From the NCBI GenBank assembly GCA_963715815.1, contig OY970278.1, positions 248,001 through 312,000 on the forward strand: a stretch of DNA of 64,000 nucleotides, written 5' to 3'. The position numbers and the translations under genes were made by a program. This document shows, in pieces, positions 43,579 to 52,471 of this stretch (the stretch's first letter is position 1; the number at the start of each line of letters is the position of its first letter). The notes beneath the pieces are model-generated. The model was not told where the DNA came from and made no database searches. It saw only the letters and a program-made list of their open reading frames with translations. The DNA comes from JAFAMS01 sp963715815. GTDB lineage: Bacteria; Vulcanimicrobiota; Vulcanimicrobiia; Vulcanimicrobiales; Vulcanimicrobiaceae.

Positions 43579-44856
43579 ATGCGTCTCGTTGTCGCATTGT
43601 TGGCTGCACTTACGCTGCTTACAAGCACCGGAAGCGCGGTCGTTGCGCAAACAAAAACCGTAACGATCGAATATTGGCACGTCAACACGGCGATTTTCGG
43701 TGGACCGGCGGTAAAAGAGCTGGTCGATCGCTTTCAAGCGCTGAATCCCGGAATCAAAGTCATCGAACGTTTTCAGCCCAACACGTACACGGGGCTGCTC
43801 GAGAATTTGCAGACGCGCATTGCTGCAAACAATCCGCCTGACGTCGCGCAAATCGGCTATCTATACGTCGATTACGCCGCTAAGAATTTCCCGTACGTCT
43901 CGGTGCAAGATCTCATGGATCAAGAGCACAACCGCGGGATGATTCGAAATGCGGCACCGTCTGCGCTCGCGCTCGGACGCCGCGACGGCAAGCTGGTCGG
44001 CATGCCGTATGCGATCTCGAACATCGTGACGTTCTACAACGCCGACATGCTCAAGCAATCCGGCATCGATCCGGCCAAGCCGCCACGAACGTGGGACGAG
44101 TGGATCGCCGCTGCAAAGAAGATCAAAGCTGCGACCGGTAAGCCCGGCATCTACGTTCAGGTGTTGGACGACAACTGGAGCACGCAGGCGATGATCGAAT
44201 CGAACGGCGGACGGATGCTGCAGTGTACGCCGAAGGGTGCAGTACCGGGGTTCGACTCACCGCAAGGCGTGCAGGCGATTCAAATGTGGTCGGATATGGT
44301 GAAGCAAGGTCTCGCGATGAACGTACTTTGGAATCAGGGTGAGCAGGCGTTTCGTCAAGGACAGGTCGCTACGTTTATCACGACGATCGCAAAGCGCCAG
44401 ACGCTGCAGGAAGGCGTGAAATTCGATCTGCGCGCGACGGAGTTTCCGCGCTTCGGCAAAAAGCCGTTGCGCCTACCTGCCGGCGGGAACGCGCTGATGG
44501 TCTTTTCGCAGAATCCTGACAAGCGTCTCGCAGCGCTCAAGTTCATCGAGTATCTCGAATCGCCGACCGGTTTTGCGATCTGGACGAAAGGTACGGGTTA
44601 CATACCCGTCAACGTGCACACACCCGAAGTCTTGGGCGACTTCTTGCAAACAAATCCGATCGAGCGCGTCGCGATCGATCAAACCAAGTACGTCGTCCCG
44701 TGGACGTCGTTTCCCGGAACCAAAGGTTTGCAAGCGCAGCAGGTTCTATTCGCTGCATTGCAACGCTCGCTCGGCGGAGCTCCCGCAGAGCAAGCACTGC
44801 ACGAGGCAGCCGCTAGCGTGTCGGCGATGATCGCGGGTGAACGCTGCTCGGTCTAA
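43579..44856 (+). CDS. Extracellular solute-binding protein (family 1, sugar-type)
   Basis: Binding component of an ABC importer, 425 aa. Signal peptide (LVVALLAALTLLTSTGSAVVA). Begins VTIEYWHVNTAIFGGPAVKELVDRFQALNPGIKV, typical of UgpB/MalE-like cluster B proteins. Later motifs YADM.LKQSGIDPAKPPRTWDE and LKFIEYLESPTGFAIWTKGTGYIPV fit. ATG at 43579 is favoured by AGAGG nine bases upstream (GTG at 43576 is possible). No permease or ATPase genes are nearby, so it is an orphan. Convergent four-base overlap with the next gene. Confidence 0.88.
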   Translation: MRLVVALLAALTLLTSTGSAVVAQTKTVTIEYWHVNTAIFGGPAVKELVDRFQALNPGIKVIERFQPNTYTGLLENLQTRIAANNPPDVAQIGYLYVDYAAKNFPYVSVQDLMDQEHNRGMIRNAAPSALALGRRDGKLVGMPYAISNIVTFYNADMLKQSGIDPAKPPRTWDEWIAAAKKIKAATGKPGIYVQVLDDNWSTQAMIESNGGRMLQCTPKGAVPGFDSPQGVQAIQMWSDMVKQGLAMNVLWNQGEQAFRQGQVATFITTIAKRQTLQEGVKFDLRATEFPRFGKKPLRLPAGGNALMVFSQNPDKRLAALKFIEYLESPTGFAIWTKGTGYIPVNVHTPEVLGDFLQTNPIERVAIDQTKYVVPWTSFPGTKGLQAQQVLFAALQRSLGGAPAEQALHEAAASVSAMIAGERCSV

Positions 44857-45731
44857 GTCGCGACTTTATCCGATTCTAAATAGTAGGCGTGTACGGCGGC
44901 GATATCTTCGTCGCCGTACTGCGCTTGCGCATCGTTGAGAACGCCGCTGACGGTTGCGATGGCCGGCGTCATGCGATGGAATTCGCTTGCAAGTGCGATG
45001 AAGTAGCGCACGTCCTTCGCCATGAGCTTCAGTTGGAAATTCGGCGAATAGTCGCCGCTGAACATCTTGGGCAGCTTCGAGCGTGAGAGACGGCAGGCAA
45101 ATGCGCCATGCTCGCTCAGAAAGTCGAGCGCGGTTTTCTGATCGACGCCCGAGGCTTTCACGAGCGTCGCGCTCTCGGCCATTGCGGCGGTGAGCGTTGC
45201 GGAGATCGCGTTGTTGCACAGTTTGACGGTCGCGCCCGAGCCGGACGGTCCGAAGTAGAAACGCGCTTGGCCCATCACGTCGAAAAGCGGTGAGGCTGCA
45301 TCGTAATCGCTTTTCTCGCCACCGACGATGAAAACGAGCTTGCCGTTCGCGGCTTCGTTGCGGCTGCCGGTGACCGGCGCGTCGAGAAAGCGCAAACCGT
45401 TTTGTTTAGCTTCTTGCGCACAGCGTCGCGACAGCCCGGGCGTCACCGTGCTCGAATCGATGAACAGCGCGCCTTTCTTGGCGCCCTTCATCACGCCCCG
45501 TTCTCCAAGCAGTACTTCCTCGACCGCGGGATCGTCGCTGAGCATCGTGATCACGATGTCGGCACCTGCGGCTGCTTCGCGCGGCGTCGCTGCGAGCGTG
45601 CCGCCCCTCGCTTTCAGCGGTTCGCCGCGCGAGGCGGTGCGATTGTAACCAACTACGTCGTGGCCGGCCGCGAGCAAACACTGCGCCATGCCGAGCCCCA
45701 TTGTTCCTAGACCAATAAATCCAATCTTCAT
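44853..45731 (-). CDS. 3-hydroxyisobutyrate dehydrogenase-like oxidoreductase
   Basis: Beta-hydroxyacid dehydrogenase family, 292 aa. ATG at 45731 with GAGG upstream. NAD(P) motif MKIGFIGLGTMGLGMAQCLLAAGH, substrate motif DAPVTGSRNEAANGKL, catalytic Lys in GATVKLCNNAI, cofactor-closing KDVRYFIALA. Could be a tartronate, succinic or glyoxylate semialdehyde reductase. Forms a two-gene unit with the phzF-like gene seven bases upstream. Confidence 0.9.
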   Translation of the reverse strand: MKIGFIGLGTMGLGMAQCLLAAGHDVVGYNRTASRGEPLKARGGTLAATPREAAAGADIVITMLSDDPAVEEVLLGERGVMKGAKKGALFIDSSTVTPGLSRRCAQEAKQNGLRFLDAPVTGSRNEAANGKLVFIVGGEKSDYDAASPLFDVMGQARFYFGPSGSGATVKLCNNAISATLTAAMAESATLVKASGVDQKTALDFLSEHGAFACRLSRSKLPKMFSGDYSPNFQLKLMAKDVRYFIALASEFHRMTPAIATVSGVLNDAQAQYGDEDIAAVHAYYLESDKVAT

Positions 45732-45738
45732 AACTGCC

Positions 45739-46620
45739 TCACAAGCTAAGCGTTCCGCGTAAAACCGTAACTGCTTCGCCGCCGACCTCGACGGCTTCGA
45801 TCTTATCGCCCTCGTCGATGACGCGGATGTACCCACGTCCCGGGCGTCCGACATGATCGCCTTGCGCGATCTTATAGCTGCTTTCCTCGATCAAACCATA
45901 ATGCGCGCAATATGCGGCCATCCCGCCGCTCGCTGAGCCGGTGAACGGATCCTCGACGATGCTGCCGCCAAAATCGGCGAAGTGCCGCGAGATCAATGCG
46001 ACGTCGTCTTTCTCCTCGCGAGCAAAGACATGTACGCTGAAGTAATCCTTGCCGTCGACGTCGCTGAAGAGCTTGCGCACGTCAGGCCGTGCCCGTTCGA
46101 GCGCTGCGGCGTCGCGCAGCGCAATCATCAACTGCGGCGTACCGGTTGAAACGGTTTGCGGCAAGGGATGATCGTCTAGGAAATCGTCTTCGCCGAGATC
46201 GAGCGCTTGCGCGAAGAGCTCGCGCGGATACTTGCGTAAGAAAGTCGGGGCGAGCTGACGCATCACGTAGCGCGTCTTAGGATGTTCGCGCTCGATCCGG
46301 ACGGGGATGATCCCGGCCGGCATCTCGAGCGTGACGCCGGCTCGATCTGCACCGATGATACCGACCTCGCAAAGCGTGTGCACGGTCGCGACCGTCGGAT
46401 GCCCGGCCATCGGAATCTCGGAGTACGGCGTGAAGTAACGCACGCGAAAATCGGTGCGCTCTCCCGGAAAGACGTACGCGGTCTCGGAAAGGTTCATCTC
46501 GCGCGCGATCCGCTGCATCAGCGCATCGTCCAAGCCGCGTGCATCGGGAAGGACCGCGCAGGGGTTACCCTCGAGCGGCTTCGAGGCGAATGCATCGACT
46601 TGTATGACCTCGTAGTTCAC
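45739..46620 (-). CDS. PhzF family isomerase-like protein
   Basis: Diaminopimelate-epimerase-fold protein, 293 aa. VDAFASKPLEGNPCAVL, catalytic Glu in NLSETAYVFPG, the GHP motif in EIPMAGHPTVATVH, and DPFTGSASGGMAAYC near the C-terminus. Such proteins are isomerases in phenazine synthesis or of unknown specificity; no phenazine genes are present here. First gene of the unit with the HIBADH-like gene. Confidence 0.9.
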   Translation of the reverse strand: MNYEVIQVDAFASKPLEGNPCAVLPDARGLDDALMQRIAREMNLSETAYVFPGERTDFRVRYFTPYSEIPMAGHPTVATVHTLCEVGIIGADRAGVTLEMPAGIIPVRIEREHPKTRYVMRQLAPTFLRKYPRELFAQALDLGEDDFLDDHPLPQTVSTGTPQLMIALRDAAALERARPDVRKLFSDVDGKDYFSVHVFAREEKDDVALISRHFADFGGSIVEDPFTGSASGGMAAYCAHYGLIEESSYKIAQGDHVGRPGRGYIRVIDEGDKIEAVEVGGEAVTVLRGTLSL

Positions 46621-46641
46621 GCAAACATCCTGGAGGCAAAA

Positions 46642-47121
46642 ATGCTCAAAGTCAACGTTCGCGACATCGAAGAGATTAAGTGGGACTCACCCAAAGGGCG
46701 CTTCAAAGGCGCCGGCAAGGAGATCTCGGAGGCGCTCGGGCGAGATCCGAAGTCGACCGACGTGATGAAGCGTCATCCGTTCGATGTCGAGGTCTTGCGC
46801 GTCGAGCCAGGTCAGAAGCCTTACAGCTACCACATGCATAGCGCGCAATGGGAGTTCTATCACGTCATCTCAGGCCGTGGAACCATGCGAGACGAGAGCG
46901 GCAACACGCCGGTGGAAGCCGGAGACGCATTCATTTTTCCACCCGGCCAAGCGCACCAGCTCATCAACGACGGCACCGAGGACTTGCTCGTGTACGTCGT
47001 CGCCGATAACCCCTATGGTGAGTTTTGGTATTTCCCCGATAGTAAAAAGTGGGGGGTCTCGTTGCCGAAACGCAGTATCATCCGATCCGAACCCCTTGAT
47101 TACTTTGACGGCGAAGAATAG
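46642..47121 (+). CDS. Cupin domain protein
   Basis: 159 aa with TGGAGG before an ATG at 46642. Cupin motif 1 is around YHMHSAQWEFYHVISGRGTMRDESG (metal His, His, Glu-type positions) and motif 2 GDAFIFPPGQAHQLINDG. Small single-domain metal-binding protein; role unknown. Divergent from phzF; eight bases before the next gene. Confidence 0.85.
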   Translation: MLKVNVRDIEEIKWDSPKGRFKGAGKEISEALGRDPKSTDVMKRHPFDVEVLRVEPGQKPYSYHMHSAQWEFYHVISGRGTMRDESGNTPVEAGDAFIFPPGQAHQLINDGTEDLLVYVVADNPYGEFWYFPDSKKWGVSLPKRSIIRSEPLDYFDGEE

Positions 47122-47129
47122 GAAAACGC

Positions 47130-47885
47130 GTGAATTTCAACCGGATTGCCTACGCACTTCTCGCGCTGCTGTTGTGCACGAGCATTGCGAGCGCGAACTC
47201 GTATAGCGGTCCTATAGCGCCGCTTGGAAATGGGACGGCGCATTTAGTGCTGCTCACCGATTCCAACAACAAACCGACATCGCTCTCGCTCGTGCTCGAC
47301 GAAGGCGCGCTAGCCGGGTTACCGGCGAACGAAAAGAAAGACGGCAGCGAGTGGGAGTACCTGGTTGAGATGCCGCCCGGACCGAACACCGGTATCGACC
47401 ACGTCACGATCGACTGGAATCCGCACGGCCATATTCCACCCGGTATCTACACGGTTCCGCACTTCGACTTTCATTTCTATATGATCGATCGCAAGCATCA
47501 GCTCGCGGTCGCCTTTCCAAAACAAGAAAAAGATCCCGCGGCACGTGTCACCAACGCAGCGATCGTTCCGCCGGGATATCAGGTTGTACCGGAGTCCGTC
47601 GTGGATCAGATGGGCGTGCACGCTATAAATCCGGCATCGCCCGAGTTTCATGGCCAGCGTTTTACCGCCTCGTTCATCTACGGCTATTACAATGGCCGGC
47701 TGATCTTTCTCGAACCGATGATCACGCGCGCGTTCCTACGATCGCACCCGAACGCTTCGTTCTCCATCCCGACGCCGTCGAAGTATAGCTATCCCGGATA
47801 CTATCCGACTCGGTATAGCGTGCGTTACGCGCCCGCACACCACAGCTACGTCATAGAACTGGCCGGCTTCAAACATTTCAACTAG
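47130..47885 (+). CDS. Secreted TTHB210/DUF5602-like protein
   Basis: 251 aa with a signal peptide (IAYALLALLLCTSIASANS). The body has IDWNPHGHIPPGIYTVPHFDFHFYMID, a pattern I associate with the TTHB210-like (DUF5602) family, and ELAGF near the C-terminus. Several conserved His residues (NPHGH, VPHFDFHF) could bind metal. Function unknown. GTG start; the stop overlaps the convergent acetyltransferase by four bases. Confidence 0.6.
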   Translation: MNFNRIAYALLALLLCTSIASANSYSGPIAPLGNGTAHLVLLTDSNNKPTSLSLVLDEGALAGLPANEKKDGSEWEYLVEMPPGPNTGIDHVTIDWNPHGHIPPGIYTVPHFDFHFYMIDRKHQLAVAFPKQEKDPAARVTNAAIVPPGYQVVPESVVDQMGVHAINPASPEFHGQRFTASFIYGYYNGRLIFLEPMITRAFLRSHPNASFSIPTPSKYSYPGYYPTRYSVRYAPAHHSYVIELAGFKHFN

Positions 47886-48733
47886 CGAAAAAGAATGATT
47901 CCATAGTTGCCGACCGGCGTGAATCCTAGCGCAGTGTAAGCGCGTTGTGCGGCAACGTTCTCTTCGCCCGTGAACAGAAACGCATTTTTTTCGCCGGTTC
48001 GGCGCACGATGTCGAGCGATCCGGCCACGACGCAGCGGGCATAACCGCGGCCACGGTACGCGGGCGGCGTAAAGACCGCGCCGATCTGCACGGCCCCGTT
48101 TGCGATGCCGTGGAATTCGGACTTCGCAACGATCCTCGAACCGCTTTCGAGCACGAAGACAATCCCCTCGTCGATATGTTGCCGTAGCGACGCCTCGTGT
48201 TTCTCACGACGTTCCAGCATATCCGGGTCGCCGAATGTCTCGGTTGCTTCGGCGATCGCGTAGTCGACGAGATACGGAAGGTCCGCAACTTGCGCGCGCC
48301 GGCATTGTACTGCGCCGGACGCGAGAGCGTGCGGAATTTGGAGCCGCGCAAGTTCGAGCGCATAGAGAATCTCTTTGCTCGCGTAGCGCGTCGGCAGGTG
48401 GACGAGCCCGAGCCCGTCGCGCGCCGCGGTGATTTGCTCCCATGGACCGACGAGTCCCTGAACCGGCCGGCCGCTGTACCCTATGACCGCGGCACCAAGC
48501 TCGACCGCAAATCGTGGCGCTTGAAAGATGAGATTGTCGTTCCAGTAATGCGCCGCAACGCCGATCAACTCGTCATTCTCGAACGCGCCGGTGTAAACGC
48601 CTTGATACGGCTTTCCCTCGTACACGAAGCCGGCCGCTGCGAGGTTTGCGAGCAGGATGAACGAGCTTTGCAAGCGCGCGCTGAGAAAGGCGCGCGACGC
48701 CACACCATCGGACGGACCGAGCCGGCGAATCAC
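47882..48733 (-). CDS. GNAT family acetyltransferase (two-domain)
   Basis: 283 aa. GTG at 48733 overlaps the upstream stop as GTGA; the longer reading to 48982 lies inside that gene. The C-terminal 130 residues hold the GNAT fold with the acetyl-CoA loop in GAVFTPPAYRGRGYARCVVAGSLDIV and FTGEENVAAQRAYTALGFTPVGNYGI. The N-terminal half looks like a second, degenerate GNAT-like domain (GVAAHYWNDNLIFQAPRFAVELG). Substrate unknown. Confidence 0.8.
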   Translation of the reverse strand: MIRRLGPSDGVASRAFLSARLQSSFILLANLAAAGFVYEGKPYQGVYTGAFENDELIGVAAHYWNDNLIFQAPRFAVELGAAVIGYSGRPVQGLVGPWEQITAARDGLGLVHLPTRYASKEILYALELARLQIPHALASGAVQCRRAQVADLPYLVDYAIAEATETFGDPDMLERREKHEASLRQHIDEGIVFVLESGSRIVAKSEFHGIANGAVQIGAVFTPPAYRGRGYARCVVAGSLDIVRRTGEKNAFLFTGEENVAAQRAYTALGFTPVGNYGIILFR

Positions 48734-49269
48734 TCGTGCGTAGTTCGGTAGAGCACGTGCGGCCGCAAGGGATGTCCCTCGGGAATCTTCGGATGCTCGA
48801 AATCGTCGCGTGGATCGTATGTCATCCCGAGGCGTTCCATGACGCGCTGCGAGCGTAAGTTGATCTTTGCCGTCATTGCGACGATTTCGCGCCATCCCAG
48901 CGTATCGAGCGCATAATCGATCGTCGCAGCGGCAATTTCCGTCGCGTAGCCGTTGCCCCACGTTTCTGGAAGAAAACGCCATCCGATTTCGTACGCCGGC
49001 GTAAACTGCGCTTGAAACGGAACGTCTTGCAATGCAATCACACCCGCGAACGGAAAACGGTCTTTCACCTCCGCGACGAACCAGCCGAAGCGGTCGTGCT
49101 CTAGCTCGACTTGCATCAGCTGCGCGGTAGCGACGGATTCATCGCGATCGTAGGTGCGCAGGAAATATTCCATTACCTTGGGATCGGCGTTCAGACGGGC
49201 CCACGGTTCCATGTCGTCGCGCGTCCACGACCGTAAGATCATCCGCGGCGTTTCGATAAAGGCGGTCAT
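48730..49269 (-). CDS. GNAT family acetyltransferase (RimJ/RimL type)
   Basis: 179 aa from ATG at 49269 (MTAFIETPRMILRSWTRDDMEPWARLNADPKVMEYFLR). IGWRFLPETWGNGYATEIAAATIDYA is the acetyl-CoA binding region; NLRSQRVMERLGM matches the family's C-terminal motif. Probably N-acetylates a protein or small-molecule amine. Coupled to the next GNAT gene; divergent from the aldo-keto reductase with 43 bases between. Confidence 0.87.
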   Translation of the reverse strand: MTAFIETPRMILRSWTRDDMEPWARLNADPKVMEYFLRTYDRDESVATAQLMQVELEHDRFGWFVAEVKDRFPFAGVIALQDVPFQAQFTPAYEIGWRFLPETWGNGYATEIAAATIDYALDTLGWREIVAMTAKINLRSQRVMERLGMTYDPRDDFEHPKIPEGHPLRPHVLYRTTHE

Positions 49270-49312
49270 CGGCGGGGCTTCCCTTCTGCACGCCGTAGAA
49301 GAAGCATTGTAT

Positions 49313-50287
49313 ATGGAATATCGCAGTATTGGACGCTGGGGCACGAAGGTTTCAGCCGTCGGTCTCGGTTCATGGTTGACGTACGGCGGGAGCGTCGAAG
49401 AAGAGGGCGCACGCGCTTGCATACAACGCGCATACGAGCTCGGCGTTACGTTTTTCGACACCGCGAACGTCTACGCACGCGGAGTTGCTGAAGAAATTGT
49501 CGGCCGCGGGATCGCGGGATTCCGGCGCGACAGCATCGTCCTCGCGACGAAAGTTTATTTCCCGATGGGCGACGGTCCGAACGATCACGGTTTGTCGCGC
49601 AAGCACATCATGGAACAAGCGCATCTCTCGTTGCGGCGTCTCGGTGTCGACTACATCGATTTGTATCAATGCCACCGCTACGACGTGGCGACGCCGCTCG
49701 AAGAGACATGCGCCGCGATGAACGATCTGGTCCGCGCCGGGAAGATTCTGTATTGGGGCGTTTCCGAGTGGAACGCGGATCAAATCGGTGCTGCGGTGCG
49801 TTTGTGCCGCGCGATGGGATGGGCCGAACCGGTCAGCAATCAGCCGCAGTACAGCGCGCTCTGGCGCCGCATCGAGCGTAGTGTCTTGCCGGTGTGCGCG
49901 CAGTACGGTTTGGGTAACGTCGTATGGTCGCCGCTCGCGCAAGGAATTCTCACCGGAAAGTACACCTCGGTGAAAGCGTTGCCGGAGGGTTCGCGCGCAG
50001 CCGGGCCTGCGGCCGGAATGATGGAAGACTACTTCACGCAGCCGGTGCTCGATGCGGTGCAGCGTGCGAAAGCAATCGCCGAAGGCGCCGGCGTGACCGT
50101 TGGTCAGCTTGCGCTTGCGTGGTGTTTGCGCCGCAGTGAGATCTCAGCCGTGATCGTCGGCGCAACCAAACCCTCGCACGTCGATGAGAACGTGAAGGCG
50201 GCGGGGCTTCGGGTCGATCCGAACGTGATGGCGCAGTTCGATGCGGCGCTGCGTCCGGTTGCGATCGACGCGCCATACATGTCGTAA
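49313..50287 (+). CDS. Aldo-keto reductase (potassium-channel beta-subunit-like)
   Basis: NADPH-dependent reductase, 324 aa. MEYRSIGRWGTKVSAVGLGSW start; catalytic Asp/Tyr in FFDTANVYARGVAEEIVG, Lys in LATKVYF, His in YQCHRYD; cofactor motif SAVIVGATKPSHVDENV. The pattern is AKR6/AKR14-like. ATG at 49313; longer in-frame readings run into the opposite gene. Confidence 0.92.
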   Translation: MEYRSIGRWGTKVSAVGLGSWLTYGGSVEEEGARACIQRAYELGVTFFDTANVYARGVAEEIVGRGIAGFRRDSIVLATKVYFPMGDGPNDHGLSRKHIMEQAHLSLRRLGVDYIDLYQCHRYDVATPLEETCAAMNDLVRAGKILYWGVSEWNADQIGAAVRLCRAMGWAEPVSNQPQYSALWRRIERSVLPVCAQYGLGNVVWSPLAQGILTGKYTSVKALPEGSRAAGPAAGMMEDYFTQPVLDAVQRAKAIAEGAGVTVGQLALAWCLRRSEISAVIVGATKPSHVDENVKAAGLRVDPNVMAQFDAALRPVAIDAPYMS

Positions 50288-50288
50288 T

Positions 50289-51572
50289 TCAGTCGTAGAC
50301 GCCGAGTAAGACCCAGCCCCCTTCGCGATGGGCGATGCGATAGAGCGTCCCATCGTCGAGCATGATGTCGTAGTCGTCGCGTGTCAGCGGCGTGTCCGAC
50401 CACCAATCTTCAACTGTTCGCCACGGTCCGGCGTAATCGACGATCGTTTGCGGCGGCGTTCCGGCAAAGCGCGGCACGCCGGCTTGCATGACCAAATCGA
50501 TCGCGCGCGGCTCGAAGATACGCAGCTGCATAGTTGGCTTGGGCGAATTTGGCTTGGGCGAATTTGGCTTGGGCGAATTTGGCTTGGGCGGCTTCGGATT
50601 TGCATCGATCATCATGCCGGCTGAAAAACGCTCGTAAACGACGCGCTTCTCAGGGCGGTAACCATCGACGGAGAAGGCGCGCAGCACGGCGCCTTCGCCG
50701 AGCGCAGCTTCGATGCGCGCGAGCGCAAGCTCGACGGCTTCGGCATCCGGATCTTGCGTGCTGAACAAGCTGAGCGGAGTTCCGCCGGATTCCATGCGTT
50801 CGATGCGCAACCGCAAACCTTCGACCGGCGCCTCAAGACGTACGCCTTCGAGATGCGCGCGCGTCAAATCGAAGAGCATTCCTTCGCGTGCGGTCGGATG
50901 CGCGATACGAATCCGGATCTCGTGCAGCTGACCGTCTTCGCATTGCAAATCCAACACGAGCTCGGCCGCACGTTGCCCGAGCACGACGAGATCATCGACG
51001 ATTCGCGCAACGAGCGAGCGCAGTGCAAAGAGCAACGCTTCTTCGCTGGTGGCGCTGCCTTCGCCAAAGAGCGTGCGTTCGATCGTCATGCGGCGCGGTC
51101 GCGGAATCAATGGAACGTCGTCGATGCCGCGCGCGAGTGCGTGCCAACGTGCGGACTGGGGGCCAAAGCGCCGCACGAACGGGCCGTGCGGGAGCGCAGC
51201 CAGCTCGCCTAGCGTCCGCACGCCGAGCATGCGCAAGCGCTCGCACGTGTGCGGATCGATCGGCAAAACATCGAGCGGCATCGGCGCGACGAATTCCGCC
51301 TCTTCACCGCGCACACAGGTGCGTTTACCGCGCGCGGCAACGCTTGCAACGAAACGATTCGGACCGATGCCGAGGGCGAATGGAATCTCGAAGGGCGTGA
51401 GGACATGCGTTACCGTGTGCAGCCAACGAATCGGATCGCCGGCGATACCGCGCATTTCGCAGAACGCTGCCGTCCCGCCGTTTTCGACGAGCGGTGAGAG
51501 GGCATCAAGCGCGTCAAGGATTGCTTCCCATCGCGCTTCGACATCCGCCGCCACGCGAACGCACAGAATCAT
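50289..51572 (-). CDS. imuB: ImuB, catalytically inactive Y-family polymerase homologue
   Basis: Bridging factor of the DnaE2 mutasome. 427 aa, shorter at the N-terminus than typical ImuB: it starts MILCVRVAADVEARWEAILDAL, without the palm Asp of true Y-polymerases. Conserved parts: PFALGIGPNRFVASVAAR, LPIDPHTCERLRMLGVRTLGELAALP (HhH), and a little-finger domain. Candidate beta-clamp motifs are PLSLF (about residue 272) and QLRIF near 350. Between them lies a linker of NSPKP repeats encoded by the tandem repeat at 50536-50595. ATGA overlap with imuA. Confidence 0.88.
   Translation of the reverse strand: MILCVRVAADVEARWEAILDALDALSPLVENGGTAAFCEMRGIAGDPIRWLHTVTHVLTPFEIPFALGIGPNRFVASVAARGKRTCVRGEEAEFVAPMPLDVLPIDPHTCERLRMLGVRTLGELAALPHGPFVRRFGPQSARWHALARGIDDVPLIPRPRRMTIERTLFGEGSATSEEALLFALRSLVARIVDDLVVLGQRAAELVLDLQCEDGQLHEIRIRIAHPTAREGMLFDLTRAHLEGVRLEAPVEGLRLRIERMESGGTPLSLFSTQDPDAEAVELALARIEAALGEGAVLRAFSVDGYRPEKRVVYERFSAGMMIDANPKPPKPNSPKPNSPKPNSPKPTMQLRIFEPRAIDLVMQAGVPRFAGTPPQTIVDYAGPWRTVEDWWSDTPLTRDDYDIMLDDGTLYRIAHREGGWVLLGVYD
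50536..50595. repeat. 15-bp tandem repeat inside imuB
   Basis: GGCTTGGGCGAATTT is repeated three times exactly (50536-50580) with a fourth degenerate copy to 50595. Read on the minus strand it encodes (NSPKP)n, a flexible linker, so copy number changes keep the frame. Confidence 0.9.
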
Positions 51573-52231
51573 CCGACCTTGACGCGCGTACGGCCGCTAG
51601 GAATCGCACGCTTGTGTTTGCAGATCTGCGTGCATACGTCGTAACCGCAGAGCTTGCGAAACGGTCCGGGTGCGCCGGTCCAATCGACGCTTCCGAGCGC
51701 GCATTCGACACGCAACGATGCAAAATAGCGCAGCTCGTCACAGGCTTGGGTGCCGACTGCAAGCAGCACCGCACCGGCGCGATGCGCGAGATTTGCGAGC
51801 CGCGACCAAGCAGCCGCGCGTGACGCAACAGCCGGAATTACGATGACGTTGAACGCGCCCGAGCGCAGCAGAATATCGGCGGCGCGCACGACGTCGAGCG
51901 GCCCACCCGCGCGCACGATCACGAGCCGCTCGAGCGCGACTCCGGCCGTCTCGAGCGACGGCGGGAAGAAAGAGCCGTTCGGATCCGCGTGCCACTCGAC
52001 GAGCGCACCAGCTCCGCCATCGGCAGTCGCATTCGCCAGGACCCGCGCGGCGAGTGCGCTGCGGCCGGAGCTGGCCGCGCCCTCAAGCGTCGAGATCGCC
52101 CCCTTCGGAAAATGAAGTAGGCCGGTCTCGAGCATGGACCCACCGGCTAGCTCGAACGCCCCTGCGGACGCCGACCTGTATCGGCTGTCCAGGGCGTCCC
52201 GGAGGGCAGCAAAGGCTGCTGAGCTAGCCAT
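51569..52231 (-). CDS. imuA: ImuA, RecA-like SOS mutagenesis protein
   Basis: RecA-related partner of ImuB and DnaE2. ATG at 52231, 220 aa. FAALRDALDSRYRSAS..., then HFPKGAISTLEGAASSGRSALAARVLA, a P-loop-like GAASSGRS as found in ImuA, and WHADPNGSFFPPSLETAGVALERLVIVR, the ImuA version of the second RecA motif. An SOS box lies 16 bases upstream. The gene is coupled to imuB. The longer reading to 52402 would cross the operator and is rejected. Confidence 0.9.
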   Translation of the reverse strand: MASSAAFAALRDALDSRYRSASAGAFELAGGSMLETGLLHFPKGAISTLEGAASSGRSALAARVLANATADGGAGALVEWHADPNGSFFPPSLETAGVALERLVIVRAGGPLDVVRAADILLRSGAFNVIVIPAVASRAAAWSRLANLAHRAGAVLLAVGTQACDELRYFASLRVECALGSVDWTGAPGPFRKLCGYDVCTQICKHKRAIPSGRTRVKVG

Positions 52232-52246
52232 GGGAGGCCCAGAATA

Positions 52247-52264
52247 ATCGAACATATGTTCGAT
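52247..52264. promoter_or_regulatory. SOS (LexA) box upstream of imuA-imuB
   Basis: ATCGAACATATGTTCGAT, a perfect 18-base palindrome and an exact fit to the mycobacterial-type LexA operator. It lies 16-33 bases upstream of the imuA start. Confidence 0.93.
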
Positions 52265-52471
52265 GTCAAGCGGTAAGAGGTTGATTCTTGGCGTTTCTGT
52301 ACCGTGGCGGCGAGATTCGCGGCGGGTGCGATCGGTGGCATCTATATCGTGCCTGACCTGGCACCTCGAAGTCACTTGGATGAGCAAATCTTCCGGTTTC
52401 AATAACCGCTAAAAAAGGACGGCCTACGATTCGCGAAAGCCCTTCAAAGCGGTTGAAGATTGCTGGCTCAC
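52265..52471. other. Intergenic region at the left edge of the small-gene island
   Basis: 207 bases without a supported gene. It contains GTGCC-TGACCT-GGCAC, a short imperfect palindrome near 52355, and little else. No tRNA or attachment-site duplication is evident. Confidence 0.4.

Noticed and set aside
50536..50595. Possible CRISPR-like repeats
   Set aside because: The repeats are contiguous 15-mers without spacers and in frame within imuB.
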